This document shows positions 41,696-51,464 of a stretch of 64,000 nt of DNA, one piece after another. Where the stretch lies: positions 62,001-126,000 of the forward strand of contig JAPZUD010000008.1 of assembly GCA_027533425.1 (NCBI GenBank). The letters are read 5' to 3'. The DNA is from Beijerinckiaceae bacterium (GTDB lineage Bacteria > Pseudomonadota > Alphaproteobacteria > Rhizobiales > Beijerinckiaceae). Within the stretch, counting starts at the first letter, position 1. Every line of letters starts with the position of its first letter. The position numbers and the translations under genes are program-made. The notes beneath the pieces were generated by a model, which was given only the letters and a program-made list of their open reading frames with translations, ran no database searches and was not told the DNA's origin.

Positions 41696-42337
41696 ATGAA
41701 CCGCCTGATCCTTGCTTTGGCCCTGTTCGGAATCGCCCTCGGCGCCAATGCCGCCCTGCTGATGCGGGCCGGCCCAGCCCATGCGCCTCAACTGGGTACC
41801 GCCCGGGTGGAACTGGGGCGCATCACCCTTGCCGTGCCGCAGGCGCTGATCCGCGAGAAGGTGCAGTTTGCGGGAGGGCGGCTCGACCGGCTTGATCTGG
41901 CGGTCGGGATCCAGGACTTCGCGCCCCTGCCGCAGCCCTCGGCGGAGGATCCGTTCCGCCCGATGCCCGAACGGCTGACGCTGATCCTCACGGCATCACG
42001 CGGCGAACCGGTGGCGGCAGAACTGTTCCACACGGTCTATGCCCGGTTCCTCGCGCGGGAAACGTGGTCGAATCCCGGCGGCCTTGTCATGCGACGCTTC
42101 CGCCAGGGAACACCCTACGAGGACCGGGAACTCTATCTCGGGGTCGGCGGGCGCAGGCCCTTCGTCGCCCTGTGCCCGCTCGATGCCCATCGCGAGATGG
42201 AACCCTGCCTGACACGGATCCGCCTCGGTGACCTCGATGCAGAGCTGCGCTTCAATGCCCGCCACCTGCCGGAATGGCGGCGGATCCTTCAGGAGACGAG
42301 CCTGCTGGTGGAAAGCCTGCCGGTGACCGGAGGCTGA
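41696..42337 (+). CDS. Hypothetical exported or membrane-anchored protein
   Basis: 213 aa. The N-terminal hydrophobic helix (ILALALFGIALGANAALL) is a signal sequence or anchor. The rest is a soluble alpha/beta part with no recognised domain (RLTLILTASRGEPVAAELFH, RRFRQGTPYEDRELYLG and a pair of Cys). Start ATG 41696. About 275 bases of non-coding DNA precede it. Confidence 0.55.
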   Translation: MNRLILALALFGIALGANAALLMRAGPAHAPQLGTARVELGRITLAVPQALIREKVQFAGGRLDRLDLAVGIQDFAPLPQPSAEDPFRPMPERLTLILTASRGEPVAAELFHTVYARFLARETWSNPGGLVMRRFRQGTPYEDRELYLGVGGRRPFVALCPLDAHREMEPCLTRIRLGDLDAELRFNARHLPEWRRILQETSLLVESLPVTGG

Positions 42338-42370
42338 TCTGCCCGGTGCAGTCAAACCGGCGGCGGCAGA

Positions 42371-42580
42371 TCACTCCAGATCGGTGTCGAGAATCGCCAT
42401 TTCGAAGAAATACGACTTGTCGCCATCCTCGTTATCCTCGGACACGACCCCGATGAACTCGTCGCCGATATAGACCTCGGCGGAATCCTTCTTCTTGGGA
42501 CGGGCGACAACCCGGATCGCCGCATTCGAAAAGGTCCGCCGCAGATAGGTTTCCACCTTCTGGAGATCCGCCTTGTCCAT
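42371..42580 (-). CDS. DUF3126 family protein
   Basis: 69 aa. ADLQKVETYLRRTFSNAAIRVVARPKKKDSAEVYIGDEFIGVVSEDNEDGDKSYFF is split here only in description: it begins VETYLRRTFSN and ends DEDGDKSYFFEMAILDTDL-like, the DUF3126 pattern of small alphaproteobacterial proteins. Reads in the same direction as cysE with 134 bases between. Function unknown. Confidence 0.85.
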   Translation of the reverse strand: MDKADLQKVETYLRRTFSNAAIRVVARPKKKDSAEVYIGDEFIGVVSEDNEDGDKSYFFEMAILDTDLE

Positions 42581-42714
42581 GATTGTCCCCCCTCTCGTCA
42601 CGCTTTGACGGCCGAACCTGAATCGCGGCGGCCATCCGTGCGGGACTTGCCATCTTGCTGGGGCGAGGACAACCGGAAAAACACAGACGGGCTGCGCCGT
42701 CCCCGGTTGCGCGC

Positions 42715-43536
42715 TCAAATGCCGCTGTCGATCACCTGGTCCATCGAGCGCGACGGCTCGGCGCAGCCGGCCTCGCCGACCACGCGCGCCGGCACGCCGG
42801 CCACGGTCTTGCAGCTCGGAACCGCCTGCAAGACCACCGACCCGGCCGCCACGCGGGCGCAATGGCCGATCTCGATATTGCCGAGGATCTTCGCGCCGGC
42901 CCCGATCAGCACGCCGCGCCGGATCTTCGGATGCCGGTCCCCATGCTCCTTGCCGGTCCCTCCGAGCGTGACGCCCTGGAGGATGGAGACATCATCCTCG
43001 ATCACCGCCGTCGCGCCGACGACGAGGCCCGTTGCATGGTCGAGGAACACGCCCTTGCCCATCGGCACGGCCGGGTGGATGTCTGTCTGGAAGACGGCCG
43101 AGGAGCGGCTTTGCAGGTAGAGCGCGAAATCCCGCCTGCCGTTGGTCCAGAGCCAATGCGCGAGGCGATGCGTCTCGATGGCATGGAATCCCTTGAAATA
43201 GAGCACAGGCTCGATCACCCGCTCGCAGGCGGGATCGCGGTCGAGCACCGCCATGATGTCGGCGCGCAGGTTCTCGCGAAAGGCTGGCTGGGCCTCCACG
43301 AACTCGGCAAAAGCCTGCCGGATCAGGCTGGCGGAGAGATCGGTATGGTCAAGCCGCTCGGCGATGCGATGCGCAACAGCAGCCTCGAGCGAGCGCTGCT
43401 GCAGGATGGTCGCCAGAACCATGCCGGCAAGCGAGGGTTCGCCGGTGCGCACGGTTTCCGCCTCCTGGCGGAGCTGCGCCCAGACCGGGTCGAGTTGGGC
43501 GAGGGACTGCACCCTCTCGGCAATGGCCTTGACCAT
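42715..43536 (-). CDS. cysE: Serine O-acetyltransferase
   Basis: 273 aa; makes O-acetylserine for cysteine synthesis. The N-terminal helical SATase domain (ILQQRSLEAAVAHRIAERL) is followed by the left-handed beta-helix with DIHPAVPMGKGVFLDHATG, ILQGVTLGGTGKEHGDRHPK (the active-site His) and VLIGAGAKILGNIEIG. The C-terminal tail ends in Ile, as in CysE proteins that bind CysK. Start ATG 43536. Confidence 0.93.
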   Translation of the reverse strand: MVKAIAERVQSLAQLDPVWAQLRQEAETVRTGEPSLAGMVLATILQQRSLEAAVAHRIAERLDHTDLSASLIRQAFAEFVEAQPAFRENLRADIMAVLDRDPACERVIEPVLYFKGFHAIETHRLAHWLWTNGRRDFALYLQSRSSAVFQTDIHPAVPMGKGVFLDHATGLVVGATAVIEDDVSILQGVTLGGTGKEHGDRHPKIRRGVLIGAGAKILGNIEIGHCARVAAGSVVLQAVPSCKTVAGVPARVVGEAGCAEPSRSMDQVIDSGI

Positions 43537-43636
43537 TTTCAGGTCCTTTCAGCTGCGTTGTCCGCCAATGTATCATCCCGGCAGGAAAAATCGACCTTCC
43601 GCCGCCGGCGCCGTTAACACATTTGCTTGAAGCCGC

Positions 43637-44410
43637 TCAGCCGGCGTGGATCCGCTCGAAGAAGCCGAGCACGGCCTGCCGGTGCGCGCGGTCCCCCACC
43701 GCGAGATTATGGTCGCGCCCCTCGATGGCGAAGGCCTCCGCCGCCGGCATCAGCGCGACCAGCGGCTCGGGCGCCCCGGCGATCGGATCGTTGGTGCCGA
43801 CACAGACGATCGCCGGGGTGGCGATCCGGCCCGCCTCGTCCGGAGTCAAGGCCTGGCGCGATCCGCGGATGCAGGCCGCAAGCGCTGTCAGGTCCTGGCG
43901 GTTCCGCTCGGCGAAGGTGCGGAACATCTTCTGCGTCGGATCGGTGATCGCCTCCGGGTCCGGGCGCTCCAGCGCCTCGGCGATCCCGAGCGGCAGGCCG
44001 ACACCATCGACGAGATGGATGCCGAGCCCGCCCAGGGCCAGCGCATGCAACCGGCCAGGGGCCCGGAGCGCGACAAAGGCAGAGATCCGCGCGCCCATCG
44101 AATAGCCCTGCAGGAAGGCACGCTCGATCCCGAGATGGTCAAGCAGGGCCAGCGCATCGCCGGCCATCCTGTCCGTATGGTAGGCAGCCGGCTCGGACGG
44201 CTTGTCCGAAGCGCCATGGCCGCGATTCTCGATGGCGATCACGCGGTAGCCGGCATCGCCATAGGTTTTGAACCAGCCCGGGAAATTCCAGTTCACCTCG
44301 ATGGACGAGGCGAAGCCATGCACCAGCAGCACAGGCGTATTGTGGCCACCCGCAGCCGGTTCGTCACGATAGGCGAGCCGCAGCCCGTCGGAATGGAAAT
44401 GATGCAGCAT
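43637..44410 (-). CDS. Alpha/beta hydrolase
   Basis: 257 aa. VLLVHGFASSIEVNWNFPGW (oxyanion region), the nucleophile elbow LQGYSMGARIS (Ser) and the C-terminal His in EGRDHNLAVGD. No signal peptide; a cytosolic esterase or similar hydrolase. Substrate unknown. Divergent from the zf-CHCC gene. Confidence 0.87.
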   Translation of the reverse strand: MLHHFHSDGLRLAYRDEPAAGGHNTPVLLVHGFASSIEVNWNFPGWFKTYGDAGYRVIAIENRGHGASDKPSEPAAYHTDRMAGDALALLDHLGIERAFLQGYSMGARISAFVALRAPGRLHALALGGLGIHLVDGVGLPLGIAEALERPDPEAITDPTQKMFRTFAERNRQDLTALAACIRGSRQALTPDEAGRIATPAIVCVGTNDPIAGAPEPLVALMPAAEAFAIEGRDHNLAVGDRAHRQAVLGFFERIHAG

Positions 44411-44543
44411 GTCCCTCGCCTAGCCGCCTTTGCGGGAGGGTGCAACCGGCCACACCGCGCGGGATGACCGGAAGTTTAGCTTGGCCGGACCCTTCAATCC
44501 CGCTATTCACAAGAGGAGCCAATGCCATCAGGAGAGACGCGCC

Positions 44544-44792
44544 ATGGCCGAGAAATCGGTGCCACATTTCCAGAATTCCGCCGGCCTTCGGGAAATCCGG
44601 GTCGGTGCCCGGGAATTCATGTGCATCGGCGCGCTCCCGCCCTTCGATCACCCGCATGTCTATCTCGATATGGGTTCCGACAGCGAGATCATCTGCCCGT
44701 ATTGCTCGACGCTCTATCGTTTCGATGCGGCCCTGAAAGCCGGCACTTGCGCGCCGCCGGACGCCCTCTGGCAGGAACCGGACGCCGCCTGA
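44544..44792 (+). CDS. zf-CHCC zinc-finger protein (NDUFS6-like)
   Basis: 82 aa. MCIGALPPFDHPHVYLDMG followed by ICPYCSTLYRFD gives Cys, His, Cys and Cys zinc ligands, the zf-CHCC pattern of the complex I accessory NDUFS6/NUMM in alphaproteobacteria. AGGAGA precedes the ATG at 44544. Ten bases separate it from the FAD monooxygenase gene, so the two are likely co-transcribed. Confidence 0.87.
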   Translation: MAEKSVPHFQNSAGLREIRVGAREFMCIGALPPFDHPHVYLDMGSDSEIICPYCSTLYRFDAALKAGTCAPPDALWQEPDAA

Positions 44793-44802
44793 GCCCTTCC
44801 CG

Positions 44803-46044
44803 ATGCCTGAGGATCGAGAACGGCCCGACGCGCTTGAGGCCAAACCGCATGTCCTGATCGCCGGGTCCGGCATTGGCGGCCTTTCGGCCGCCCTGTTCGC
44901 GGCCCGTGCCGGCTGGCGCGTCACGTTGGTCGATCGCGAACCGGCCTTGCAGGAAGCCGGGGCCGGGCTGCAGATCTCGCCCAATGCCGCCCGCCTTCTG
45001 GCCGGGATCGGCGTCCTCGATGCGCTGGACGACATCGCCGTGGAGCCGAACGGCATCCTCGTGCACCGCGCCTCGGATGACCGCATCCTGACCCATGCCC
45101 GGTTCGGCCATCGCATCCTCGCGAAGTTCGGCGCACCCTTCCTTGTCGCCCACCGGGCCGATCTCCAGCGCGCGCTGCTCGACAAGGTCGAGGCGCATGT
45201 CGCGATCACCCTGAAGCTGGGCCTCGCCCTGCAGGAGATCCACGAACGGCCGGACATCATCGAGGCCGATTTCATCGCCGCCGACGGCACAGCCCACCGG
45301 ATCGGCGCGGATCTGCTCGTCGGCGCGGACGGGCTCTGGTCCCGCGCGCGGAAGCTCTGCGGGCTGCCCTCGCCCTCGCGCTATTCGGGCAAGACCGCCT
45401 GGCGCACACTGATCCCGCGGGAGGAGGCCCCGCTCTTCGCCCGCGAGCCCGACATCCATCTCTGGCTGGGCGCAAATGCCCATCTCGTCCACTACCCGGT
45501 CCGGGGTGGCCACGAGATCAACGTCGTCGCCATCATCGAGGATGACTGGCGCGAGGAGGGCTGGTCGGCGCCGGGCCACCCGGATGTGCTGGCCTCGCGC
45601 TTCGCCGGCTGGCATGCCCGTGCCCGCAGCCTGATCGCCGCCGCCGAAAGCTGGAAGCGCTGGGCTTTGGTTGACCGCGCGCCGGAAACCCGTTGGTCGC
45701 GCGCCCGGATGACCCTGCTCGGCGATGCCGCGCATCCGATGATGCCGTTCCTGGCACAGGGGGCCAGCCAGGCCATCGAGGATGCGGCCTGCCTCGGCTC
45801 GCTGATCGCCGGCGCAGGGGCCGATCCGGCCGCACTCGCTGCCGCGCTCTCGCGCTATGACCGGCTGCGCATTCCGCGCACAGCGCGCATCCAAAAGGCG
45901 GCGCTCAGTCAGGGCCGACTCTACCACGCCTCCGGCCTGCAGGCCCGCCTGCGGGATACCGCCCTCTCCCTCCTGCCGGGGGATGCCCCGCTCGAGCGCT
46001 TCGGCTGGATCTACCAGCATGATGCCCGCGTTCCGGGGGCCTGA
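44803..46044 (+). CDS. FAD-dependent aromatic monooxygenase-like protein
   Basis: 413 aa of the PheA/TfdB (salicylate-hydroxylase-like) flavoprotein family. VLIAGSGIGGLSAALFAARAG (FAD-binding GxGxxG), DLLVGADGLWSRAR (DG motif) and MTLLGDAAHPMMPFLAQGAS (GD motif). Substrate unknown; ubiquinone-biosynthesis-type and salicylate-hydroxylase-type members look alike at this level. An EamA gene starts 2 bases after its stop. Confidence 0.88.
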   Translation: MPEDRERPDALEAKPHVLIAGSGIGGLSAALFAARAGWRVTLVDREPALQEAGAGLQISPNAARLLAGIGVLDALDDIAVEPNGILVHRASDDRILTHARFGHRILAKFGAPFLVAHRADLQRALLDKVEAHVAITLKLGLALQEIHERPDIIEADFIAADGTAHRIGADLLVGADGLWSRARKLCGLPSPSRYSGKTAWRTLIPREEAPLFAREPDIHLWLGANAHLVHYPVRGGHEINVVAIIEDDWREEGWSAPGHPDVLASRFAGWHARARSLIAAAESWKRWALVDRAPETRWSRARMTLLGDAAHPMMPFLAQGASQAIEDAACLGSLIAGAGADPAALAAALSRYDRLRIPRTARIQKAALSQGRLYHASGLQARLRDTALSLLPGDAPLERFGWIYQHDARVPGA

Positions 46045-46045
46045 G

Positions 46046-46969
46046 ATGCAGGAGGAGGGCGGCGAATCGGGACAAACAGCCGAGCAGATCCGGGAACGTA
46101 AGAACCGGATGAAGGCCATCCTGCTGATTTTCCTCGCCTTTGCCTGTTTCTCGGCGCTGGATGCGACGGCAAAATGGCTCTCGCCCCGGATCGGCGTCGT
46201 CGAGACGACCTGGGCCCGTTACCTCTCCAGCTTCCTGATCGTCTCGGTGTTCCTCAACCCGTGGTCGAAGCCCGGGCTGATGCGGACCAGCCGGCCGATG
46301 CTGCAGGCCATCCGTTCGGCCACTTTGCTGATCTCGACCGTTCTGAACTTCATCGCCCTGCAATATCTGCAGCTGGCGGAAACCACGACGATTCTCTTCC
46401 TCCAGCCCCTGCTGGTCGCGTTGCTGTCAGGCCCGCTCCTCGGCGAATGGCCCGGGCCGCGCCGCCTGGTGGCAATTGGCGTCGGCTTTATCGGTGTGCT
46501 GCTGATCACCCGGCCCGGCGCCGGCGGCATCCATTGGGCGGCGATCTTCTCCTTCCTCGGCGTCGGCGCCTACGCCGCCTATTCGATGATCACGCGCGTG
46601 CTTGCGGCGCATGATTCATCCGAAACCACGATGTTCTATTCCGCCATTGCCGGTGTGGTCGTCCTGACGCCGATCATCCCCTTTATCTGGCGCATGCCGG
46701 CCGATGCATTGACATGGGCGCTGATGGGGCTGGTCGGCTTCTGGGGGGCCCTCGGCCATTGGCTGCTGATCCTCGCCCATCGCCATGCCTCGGCCGCCAC
46801 GCTCTCGCCGTTCCTTTACACCCAGATCATCTGGATGATCGGCCTCGGCTATTTCATCTTCGGCGATGTGCCCGATCTCTGGACCCTCGCAGGGGCCAGC
46901 ATCGTGATCATGTCCGGCATTTACCTGTTCCACCGCGAACGGGTCCGCGGCGTATCGCCGGGTAAATAA
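46046..46969 (+). CDS. EamA/DMT-superfamily permease
   Basis: 307 aa with about ten transmembrane helices in two EamA repeats (e.g. ILLIFLAFACFSALDATAKW; AIFSFLGVGAYAAYSMITRV). A basic, acidic-rich cytosolic leader of 20 residues precedes the first helix. A metabolite exporter or drug/metabolite transporter is inferred. Start ATG 46046, ATG 46109 possible. The tight spacing to the FAD gene implies an operon. Confidence 0.87.
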   Translation: MQEEGGESGQTAEQIRERKNRMKAILLIFLAFACFSALDATAKWLSPRIGVVETTWARYLSSFLIVSVFLNPWSKPGLMRTSRPMLQAIRSATLLISTVLNFIALQYLQLAETTTILFLQPLLVALLSGPLLGEWPGPRRLVAIGVGFIGVLLITRPGAGGIHWAAIFSFLGVGAYAAYSMITRVLAAHDSSETTMFYSAIAGVVVLTPIIPFIWRMPADALTWALMGLVGFWGALGHWLLILAHRHASAATLSPFLYTQIIWMIGLGYFIFGDVPDLWTLAGASIVIMSGIYLFHRERVRGVSPGK

Positions 46970-47199
46970 TCTCCACATTCGGATTCACGAAATTTAAGGC
47001 AAAACCGCTGAATCCGGCCACCGGGCCGTGCATTTGTTCCGGCAACCATCGCAATTCCATGAAGTATTAACGGCCCGCCGCCTAGCGTGCTGGCACGGGC
47101 ATGACGGGGGATCAGGAGCCTCCCCGCGGGCATGCCCCGGAGAACCGATCCTGACAGCGCCGGAAGAACGCGCTGTCCACGACCCAGAAGGGAGCCGCC

Positions 47200-47481
47200 A
47201 TGTTTAACAATCGACGCGAGCCGCGCAATCTCTGCTTTCTCCGGGCCGAGATCTACACTGACCCGTCAGCGCCACCGATCATGGCGGAAGCGCACGACAT
47301 TTCGGAAACCGGCATCCGGCTCAAGGTCCTCAACTCCCGGACACTTCCGCCGAAATTCTGGCTGTCGATTCCGCGGCGGCATTTCCGCGAATTCGTCGAG
47401 ATCAAGCGGCGCGGCGACGGTGAAGTCGGCGTGGTCATTCACCGCATCGAACCGCCGAAGGTCGCAGGCCAGAGGCGCTGA
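47200..47481 (+). CDS. Small PilZ-like domain protein
   Basis: 93 aa. NRREPRNLCFLRAEIYTD supplies the basic RxxxR-like start and AEAHDISETGIRLKVL the D/NxSxxG-like motif (DISETG), so it is a single PilZ-like domain. The second half (IPRRHFREFVEIKRRGDG) completes the barrel. Possible c-di-GMP receptor. ATG 47200. Confidence 0.75.
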   Translation: MFNNRREPRNLCFLRAEIYTDPSAPPIMAEAHDISETGIRLKVLNSRTLPPKFWLSIPRRHFREFVEIKRRGDGEVGVVIHRIEPPKVAGQRR

Positions 47482-47493
47482 ACGCGTTGGTGC

Positions 47494-47580
47494 TGGTGCG
47501 GACGGCGGGGCTCGAACCCGCACGGCCTTGCGGCCGAGAGATTTTAAGTCTCTTGCGTCTACCGGTTTCGCCACGTCCGC
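47494..47580 (-). tRNA. tRNA-Leu (anticodon UAA), CCA encoded
   Basis: On the minus strand GCGGACG (47580-47574) pairs with CGTCCGC (47504-47498). The anticodon loop in GAGACTTAAAATCTC reads UAA. A long variable arm GGCCGCAAGGCC identifies a class II tRNA-Leu, the T-loop is TTCGAGC and CCA is encoded at 47496-47494. Confidence 0.95.
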
Positions 47581-47659
47581 ATCGCGCCCGGTATAGTCGA
47601 GCCGGGCGCATCCGCAAGGCAATCCCTCGAGGCATTCCCTTCCTCGCCCGCACGCGGCC

Positions 47660-49249
47660 TCAGATCATCGCGCGCATGGTCCGCGCGAGTTCGGCGGTTC
47701 CCACATAATCCACCTTGCCGGAGCCCAGGACTGGCACGGCGCCGACGACGAGGATCGCCCGCGGGATAAAAAGCTCGCTGATCCCCTCCTTCCGGCCATG
47801 GGCCAGCAAGGCCGCGCGATCGGCATCCGGCCGGTCGGTGACCAGCACGATCTGCTCGCCCTTCTTTGCATCCGGCAGCGTCACCGCGACATGGGTCGCA
47901 TCCGGCCAGAGCGCGGCGGCCTGCGCCTCGATCGCGGCGAGCGAGACCATCTCTCCGCCGATCTTGGCGAAACGCTTGGCGCGGCCCCGGATGATGATCT
48001 CGCCCGAGGGGCCGATCGCCACGATATCCCCGGTATCATGCCAGTCCGAATGGCGCGGCTGCAGCCGGCCCGGTTCGGAGGGCAGCATGTAGCCCAGCAT
48101 GACATTGCCGCCACGCACATGCAGCCGGCCGCCTTCCTCGATCCCCTCGACCCTCTCGAGCCGCCAGGCGATGCCCGGCAGGGGCGGGCCGACCGAACCC
48201 GGCAGGTTGTTGCGCGGGTGGTTGCAGGCGATGACCGGCGAGCATTCCGTGCAGCCATAGCCCTCGACAATGGCGGCCGGCAGGTGGGACCAGAGCCGGC
48301 GGGTCTCGTCCTTCACCTTTTCCGCGCCGGACACGATGAGGCGAAGCCCCTCGAGATCGCCGGGATCAGCCGCGCGGATATAGCCGAGCAGGAAGGTGTC
48401 CGTGCCGAAAAGCAAGGTCGAGCGCGTCTCGCCGACCAGCCGCGGCACCTGCTTGAAATGCAGCGGCGAAGGATAGAGCACGATCTTGTAGCCGGAAAGC
48501 AGCCCGAACAGGATGCCCGCTGTCAGCCCGAAGGAATGGAAGGCCGGCAGCGGGTTGAACACGATCTCGCGCTGGAGGAAATCGGCGCCATAGGCGGCGA
48601 TCTGCTGCGCATTGGCGATCAGATTCGCATGCGAGAGCACAACCCCCTTGGGCTCGCCCTCGGAACCCGAGGTGAAAAGGATCACCGCCGGATCATCGGG
48701 CCCGTTCGTGCAGGAACGCGCCGTGAGGCCGGCGAAGCGGCTGCGGATCAGCCCGCCGAGCTTGGCAGCGAGGCCGATACCCTTTCGGATATCCTCGAGA
48801 TAGACGATCCGGCATTGCTCGCCGAGCCCCGCCACCAGTTCGTCCAGCTTCGCCGTATCGACGAAACGGCGCGAGGTAACGATGGTCTTCAGCTCGGCCG
48901 TCCGGCAGGCGGAGCGCAGGTTCTTCAGCCCGGCGGTGAAATTGAGCATCACCGGCACGCGGCCCTCGAACCAGAGGCCGAACAACGTCACCACCATGCC
49001 GTTGACATTGGGCAGCAGCACCCCGATCCGCCCGCCACGGGGGGCAAAGGGCGAGAGCTGCCGCCCGAGGATCAGCGCCCCGAGAATCAGGCGGTCGAAA
49101 CTGAGCGGCTGGCGCTCCGGATCCTCCAGCGCCTCGGCGCCGCCGCCCACCTTCCGCCGGGCGGCGAGCAAGGCTTGCGGCAACGAACGGAAGCGCTCGA
49201 AACGCGCATCCTTCCCCTGCCCTTCGGCAAGGATGGCCCGATCCAGCAT
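47660..49249 (-). CDS. Acyl-[ACP]/acyl-CoA synthetase-like AMP-dependent ligase
   Basis: 529 aa ANL-superfamily ligase similar to the second (synthetase) half of Aas. Seen: ILFTSGSEGEPKGVVLSHANL (A3), VEGYGCTECSPVIACN (A5), WHDTGDIVAIGPSGEIIIRGR (A7/A8) and the C-terminal Lys in GSGKVDYVG (A10). No acyltransferase domain is fused and none is next to it. The acyl chain is not determinable. Confidence 0.85.
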   Translation of the reverse strand: MLDRAILAEGQGKDARFERFRSLPQALLAARRKVGGGAEALEDPERQPLSFDRLILGALILGRQLSPFAPRGGRIGVLLPNVNGMVVTLFGLWFEGRVPVMLNFTAGLKNLRSACRTAELKTIVTSRRFVDTAKLDELVAGLGEQCRIVYLEDIRKGIGLAAKLGGLIRSRFAGLTARSCTNGPDDPAVILFTSGSEGEPKGVVLSHANLIANAQQIAAYGADFLQREIVFNPLPAFHSFGLTAGILFGLLSGYKIVLYPSPLHFKQVPRLVGETRSTLLFGTDTFLLGYIRAADPGDLEGLRLIVSGAEKVKDETRRLWSHLPAAIVEGYGCTECSPVIACNHPRNNLPGSVGPPLPGIAWRLERVEGIEEGGRLHVRGGNVMLGYMLPSEPGRLQPRHSDWHDTGDIVAIGPSGEIIIRGRAKRFAKIGGEMVSLAAIEAQAAALWPDATHVAVTLPDAKKGEQIVLVTDRPDADRAALLAHGRKEGISELFIPRAILVVGAVPVLGSGKVDYVGTAELARTMRAMI

Positions 49250-49302
49250 GGTTCCCCCCCGTTTTTCGGAGGATCATGCCGCCCGCGCGGGCGCTTGTCC
49301 AC

Positions 49303-49818
49303 TCAGCCGCTGGCGCCGTCCGCAATCGGCGGCAGGAAGGCGTAGCCCATATCCCACGGGAAATAGATCCAGGTATCCTGGCTGACTTCGGTCACGAAGG
49401 TGTCGACCAGGGGCCGGCCCTGCGGCTTGGCATAGACCGTGGCGACATGCGCCTTCGGCAGCATGTCCCGCACCACACGCGCCGTCTTTCCGGTATCGAC
49501 AAGATCATCGATGACCAGCACGCCCTTGCCGCCATCGGTGCCGGAGACGACGCTGTCGATCCCCTTGATCACCTCCAGGCCGCCCTGTTCGGTGTAGCTG
49601 TGATACGAGGCGATGCAGACCGTCTCGATCATCCGGATTTCCAGCTCGCGCGCCACGATCGCCGCCGGCACCAGCCCGCCCCGCGTGATGCAGACGATCG
49701 ACTCGAACGGGCCGGAGCCCGCAAGGCGCCAGGCCAGCGCCCGGGCATCGCGGTGGAACTGGTCCCAGGAAACCGGGAAGGCCTTGGCCGGCAGGGCCTT
49801 GGGTGCGGGTTGCTGCAT
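49303..49818 (-). CDS. gpt: Xanthine phosphoribosyltransferase
   Basis: 171 aa. The PRPP-binding loop [39 protein letters not shown] and the hood region [10 protein letters not shown] match Gpt of purine salvage. Length is near that of E. coli Gpt (152 aa) with an N-terminal addition. The gap to the CinA-like gene is about 50 bases. Confidence 0.9.
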   Translation of the reverse strand: MQQPAPKALPAKAFPVSWDQFHRDARALAWRLAGSGPFESIVCITRGGLVPAAIVARELEIRMIETVCIASYHSYTEQGGLEVIKGIDSVVSGTDGGKGVLVIDDLVDTGKTARVVRDMLPKAHVATVYAKPQGRPLVDTFVTEVSQDTWIYFPWDMGYAFLPPIADGASG

Positions 49819-49872
49819 GGGATCCTCCCCTGTTCTGGTTCTTGGTCGGGCGTCGGCGTTTTCGGCGTGGTC

Positions 49873-50619
49873 TCAGATCGGCACAGAATCGGATCGCAGC
49901 CGCGCCAGCAACGCCAGCACATCGGCTTCGGCGGCGGCAAGGATCGCGGCATCGCGGGCACGCAGGACAATCTGGTTGCGGAAATTACCCTGGGAAAAGG
50001 ACGGGTAGGAGCCGATGCTCACCCCCGGATGCGCCTTGGCCACCTCGCCGAGCGCGGTGCCATAGATGCCCTCCGGCAGCCCGCCGGCATCCAGCGTGAC
50101 GACCTGCATCTTGACGCCCGTCCGGAGCGTGGGCGCGACATTGTCGAGCATGGCCTGCATGATCGAGGGCACGCCGGCCATGACGATGACATTGGCGATC
50201 CGGAACCCCGGCGCCTTGGAGATCGGGTTCTCGATCAGGTCGGCCCCGGCGGGAATGCGCGCCATCCGCAGCCGGGCCTCGTTGAGATCGCCCTCGGCAT
50301 AGCGCTCGCGCAGCATGGCCACGGCCCGCGGGTCAATATCGATGGTGACGCCGCAAGCCTTGGCCACGCAATCGGCGGTGATGTCATCATGCGTCGGGCC
50401 GATGCCCCCCGTCGTGAAGAGATAGGCATAGCGGCTCTTCAGCGCCTGGATCGCAGCGATGATCTCGTCCTCGATATCCGGCACCACCCGCACCTCGCGG
50501 AGGTCGATCCCGATCGTGGTGAGATATTCGGCGATATAGCCGATATTCTTGTCCTTGGTCCGGCCGGAGAGAATCTCGTCGCCGATGACCAGCAGGGCGG
50601 CCGTGACGGGATCGCTCAT
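49873..50619 (-). CDS. CinA N-terminal (molybdopterin-binding MoCF-biosynthesis fold) protein
   Basis: 248 aa. ALLVIGDEILSGRTKDKNIGYIAEYLT and TTGGIGPTHDDITADCVAKACG are the MoaB/CinA N-terminal signatures; the C-terminal deamidase domain of full CinA is missing, as usual for the short form in alphaproteobacteria. It starts at 50619, overlapping the FkbM gene stop by 4 bases (ATGA). Role unproven (pyrophosphatase or nucleotide repair have been suggested for the family). Confidence 0.88.
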   Translation of the reverse strand: MSDPVTAALLVIGDEILSGRTKDKNIGYIAEYLTTIGIDLREVRVVPDIEDEIIAAIQALKSRYAYLFTTGGIGPTHDDITADCVAKACGVTIDIDPRAVAMLRERYAEGDLNEARLRMARIPAGADLIENPISKAPGFRIANVIVMAGVPSIMQAMLDNVAPTLRTGVKMQVVTLDAGGLPEGIYGTALGEVAKAHPGVSIGSYPSFSQGNFRNQIVLRARDAAILAAAEADVLALLARLRSDSVPI

Positions 50620-51464
50620 GCCTTCAGCTCCAGCAGGTGGTTGTTGCGCGTGCCGCCGATCGGCGCGTAGCCGCGCTCGGCGAGATAGGCCAGCAGGTCG
50701 AAGCTCCAGCGGTCCTCGCCGCGTTCGACGATGATCAGCTTCGGCCAGAGTGCAACCGGAGCCTCGCTGAAGAACTGCTTGAGGATCATGTCCTCGGCGC
50801 CTTCCACATCGAGCTTGACCGCATCGATATGGCCGAAGCCCTCATCCTGCACGATACCGAACAAGGTGCGTGCCGCGACCCGGACCTGCCGGGCATGGTC
50901 GGCGCTGACGATCTTGACGCTCGCCTCGCCCTTGTTGCGCGGATCGAGGAACAGGGTGATCTCGCCATCGCGGTCCGCCACGGCCACCGCCAGCGCCTTG
51001 ACCGTTCCGAACGGATTGGCGCGGATATTGTAGACCAGCCGCTCGAAGACATCCGGCTGCGGTTCCATGGCGAGGATGCGGGCGCGCGGCCCCGCCTTCG
51101 CCGCCACCGCCAGCGCATAGCCGCCGATATTCGCGCCGATATCAAGGAACACGAAATCCGGATGCAGACGCGAGACCAGCAGGTTGCGCTCGGCTTCGTC
51201 GAAATCGCGCGGGGCGAACAGGATCCGCTTCTCGCAGACATTGTTGTACGGATAGAGGCGGAACCGGGCACCGAGGGATTCCGCATCGACCGGCCGTCCG
51301 CCGAGCCGCGAGATCGCGATGCGCCGGAGCAGGAAGCCGAGGCGCTTGCCCAGCCAGGTCGCCGGCATCTTGCGGGTCCAGTTCAGAAGCGTGGCCACGA
51401 GGCCCCGTGCGGCGAAGGTGCCGAATTCCGATGGCCCGGTCTCGGAAGGGATGCGTTCTGTCAT
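50616..51464 (-). CDS. FkbM-family methyltransferase
   Basis: 282 aa. FVFLDIGANIGGYALAVAAKAG is the SAM-binding motif I and LAMEPQPDVFERLVYNI motif II of the FkbM family; HIDAVKLDVEGAEDMILKQF is the family-specific DVEG segment. Acts on a small-molecule or sugar hydroxyl; substrate unknown. The start ATG is 51464. Translationally coupled to the CinA-like gene. Confidence 0.87.
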   Translation of the reverse strand: MTERIPSETGPSEFGTFAARGLVATLLNWTRKMPATWLGKRLGFLLRRIAISRLGGRPVDAESLGARFRLYPYNNVCEKRILFAPRDFDEAERNLLVSRLHPDFVFLDIGANIGGYALAVAAKAGPRARILAMEPQPDVFERLVYNIRANPFGTVKALAVAVADRDGEITLFLDPRNKGEASVKIVSADHARQVRVAARTLFGIVQDEGFGHIDAVKLDVEGAEDMILKQFFSEAPVALWPKLIIVERGEDRWSFDLLAYLAERGYAPIGGTRNNHLLELKA